Source: Halesus radiatus
Taxonomy: Eukaryota; Arthropoda; Insecta; Trichoptera; Limnephilidae
DNA: 64,000 bases
Reading direction: 5' to 3'
NCBI GenBank assembly: GCA_022606495.2
Contig: JAHDVE020005847.1
Span: 1-64,000 of the forward strand
Every line of letters starts with the position of its first letter. Position 1 is the stretch's first letter. The notes under the pieces are model-generated. The model was not told where the DNA came from. It ran no database searches and was given only the letters and a program-made list of their open reading frames with translations. The translations under genes were made by a program, and so were the position numbers. Below, in pieces: positions 63,741 through 64,000 of this stretch.

Positions 63741-64000
63741 TCGATTAATAATTAAAAATTGAAAATTAACTTAGTCTGGCTTTCACGGATGCACTTAGAT
63801 GTTAAAAAGTAAAAATATGGATGGAAAGCTAAGCTGGGACATTGGTAGTGACCAGATCCGAACAATAAGTTATTAGCCAACCGGTTTTCTTCTCCCCCAT
63901 CTAAGTCTCGTAATATTGTTACCATGAAGGTGCCACATTAAAAGAGGCAAAGAAATGTTCAAAATCGAATGAGGATTATTTTTAGAGAATTAAAGACTGA

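Overview
The window looks like AT-rich intronic and intergenic DNA from an arthropod, most likely an insect. This rests on four things: a receptor guanylate cyclase gene split by long introns, several tRNA-derived SINE families, many decayed non-LTR retrotransposon 3' ends, and non-autonomous DNA elements (Helitron-like, TTAA-flanked, hAT-like, short foldback). There is no bacterial-style gene packing. I could not fix the species. Almost all open frames in the window are chance frames in AT-rich DNA or antisense shadows of repeats.

Host gene: the only host gene I can defend is on the + strand. One exon (1365-1548) encodes part of the extracellular ligand-binding (ANF_receptor) domain of a membrane guanylate cyclase / natriuretic-peptide-receptor-like protein. 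After an intron of about 8.8 kb come three homologous exons, A (10318-10526), B (10878-11089) and C (13297-13508). All three have the same splice phases and all encode the next segment of the same domain, so they look like mutually exclusive alternative exons. B and C share flanking intron sequence. Exon A lies between perfect 14-bp inverted repeats, and its splice acceptor sits at the edge of one of them. No further exon of this gene is visible, so the rest of the window is probably a long intron or downstream DNA.

Repeats: (1) a SINE with a tRNA-Arg(ACG)-like head, about 410-420 bp, in about 15 full or partial copies; (2) a second SINE family with a conserved 3' body and a CCGG-containing anticodon loop, about 15 pieces; (3) a tRNA-Glu(CTC)-derived SINE, three copies; (4) LINE 3' ends of several families, two of them inserted inside copies of SINE 1; (5) Helitron-like 3' ends; (6) TTAA-flanked, hAT-like and foldback MITEs; (7) minisatellites at 8405-8668 (44 bp) and 61830-62545 (24 bp, with a 96-bp higher-order period).

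Most unusual signal: about 17 copies, on both strands, of a short structured motif resembling a type I hammerhead ribozyme. It consists of CTGANGA, one extra base, a 4-6 bp stem II that differs between copies but stays paired, then GAAAC-NN-GUH. The copies share a downstream AGTGGT...ACAAAGT-like box. Some occur as inverted pairs bounding 650-860 bp elements (23473-24165, 28302-28950, 45008-45868). One copy (32270-32880) is split by a 508-bp insertion with a 7-bp target duplication. That insertion carries a GC-rich, protein-like frame, which looks like a retroposed coding sequence.
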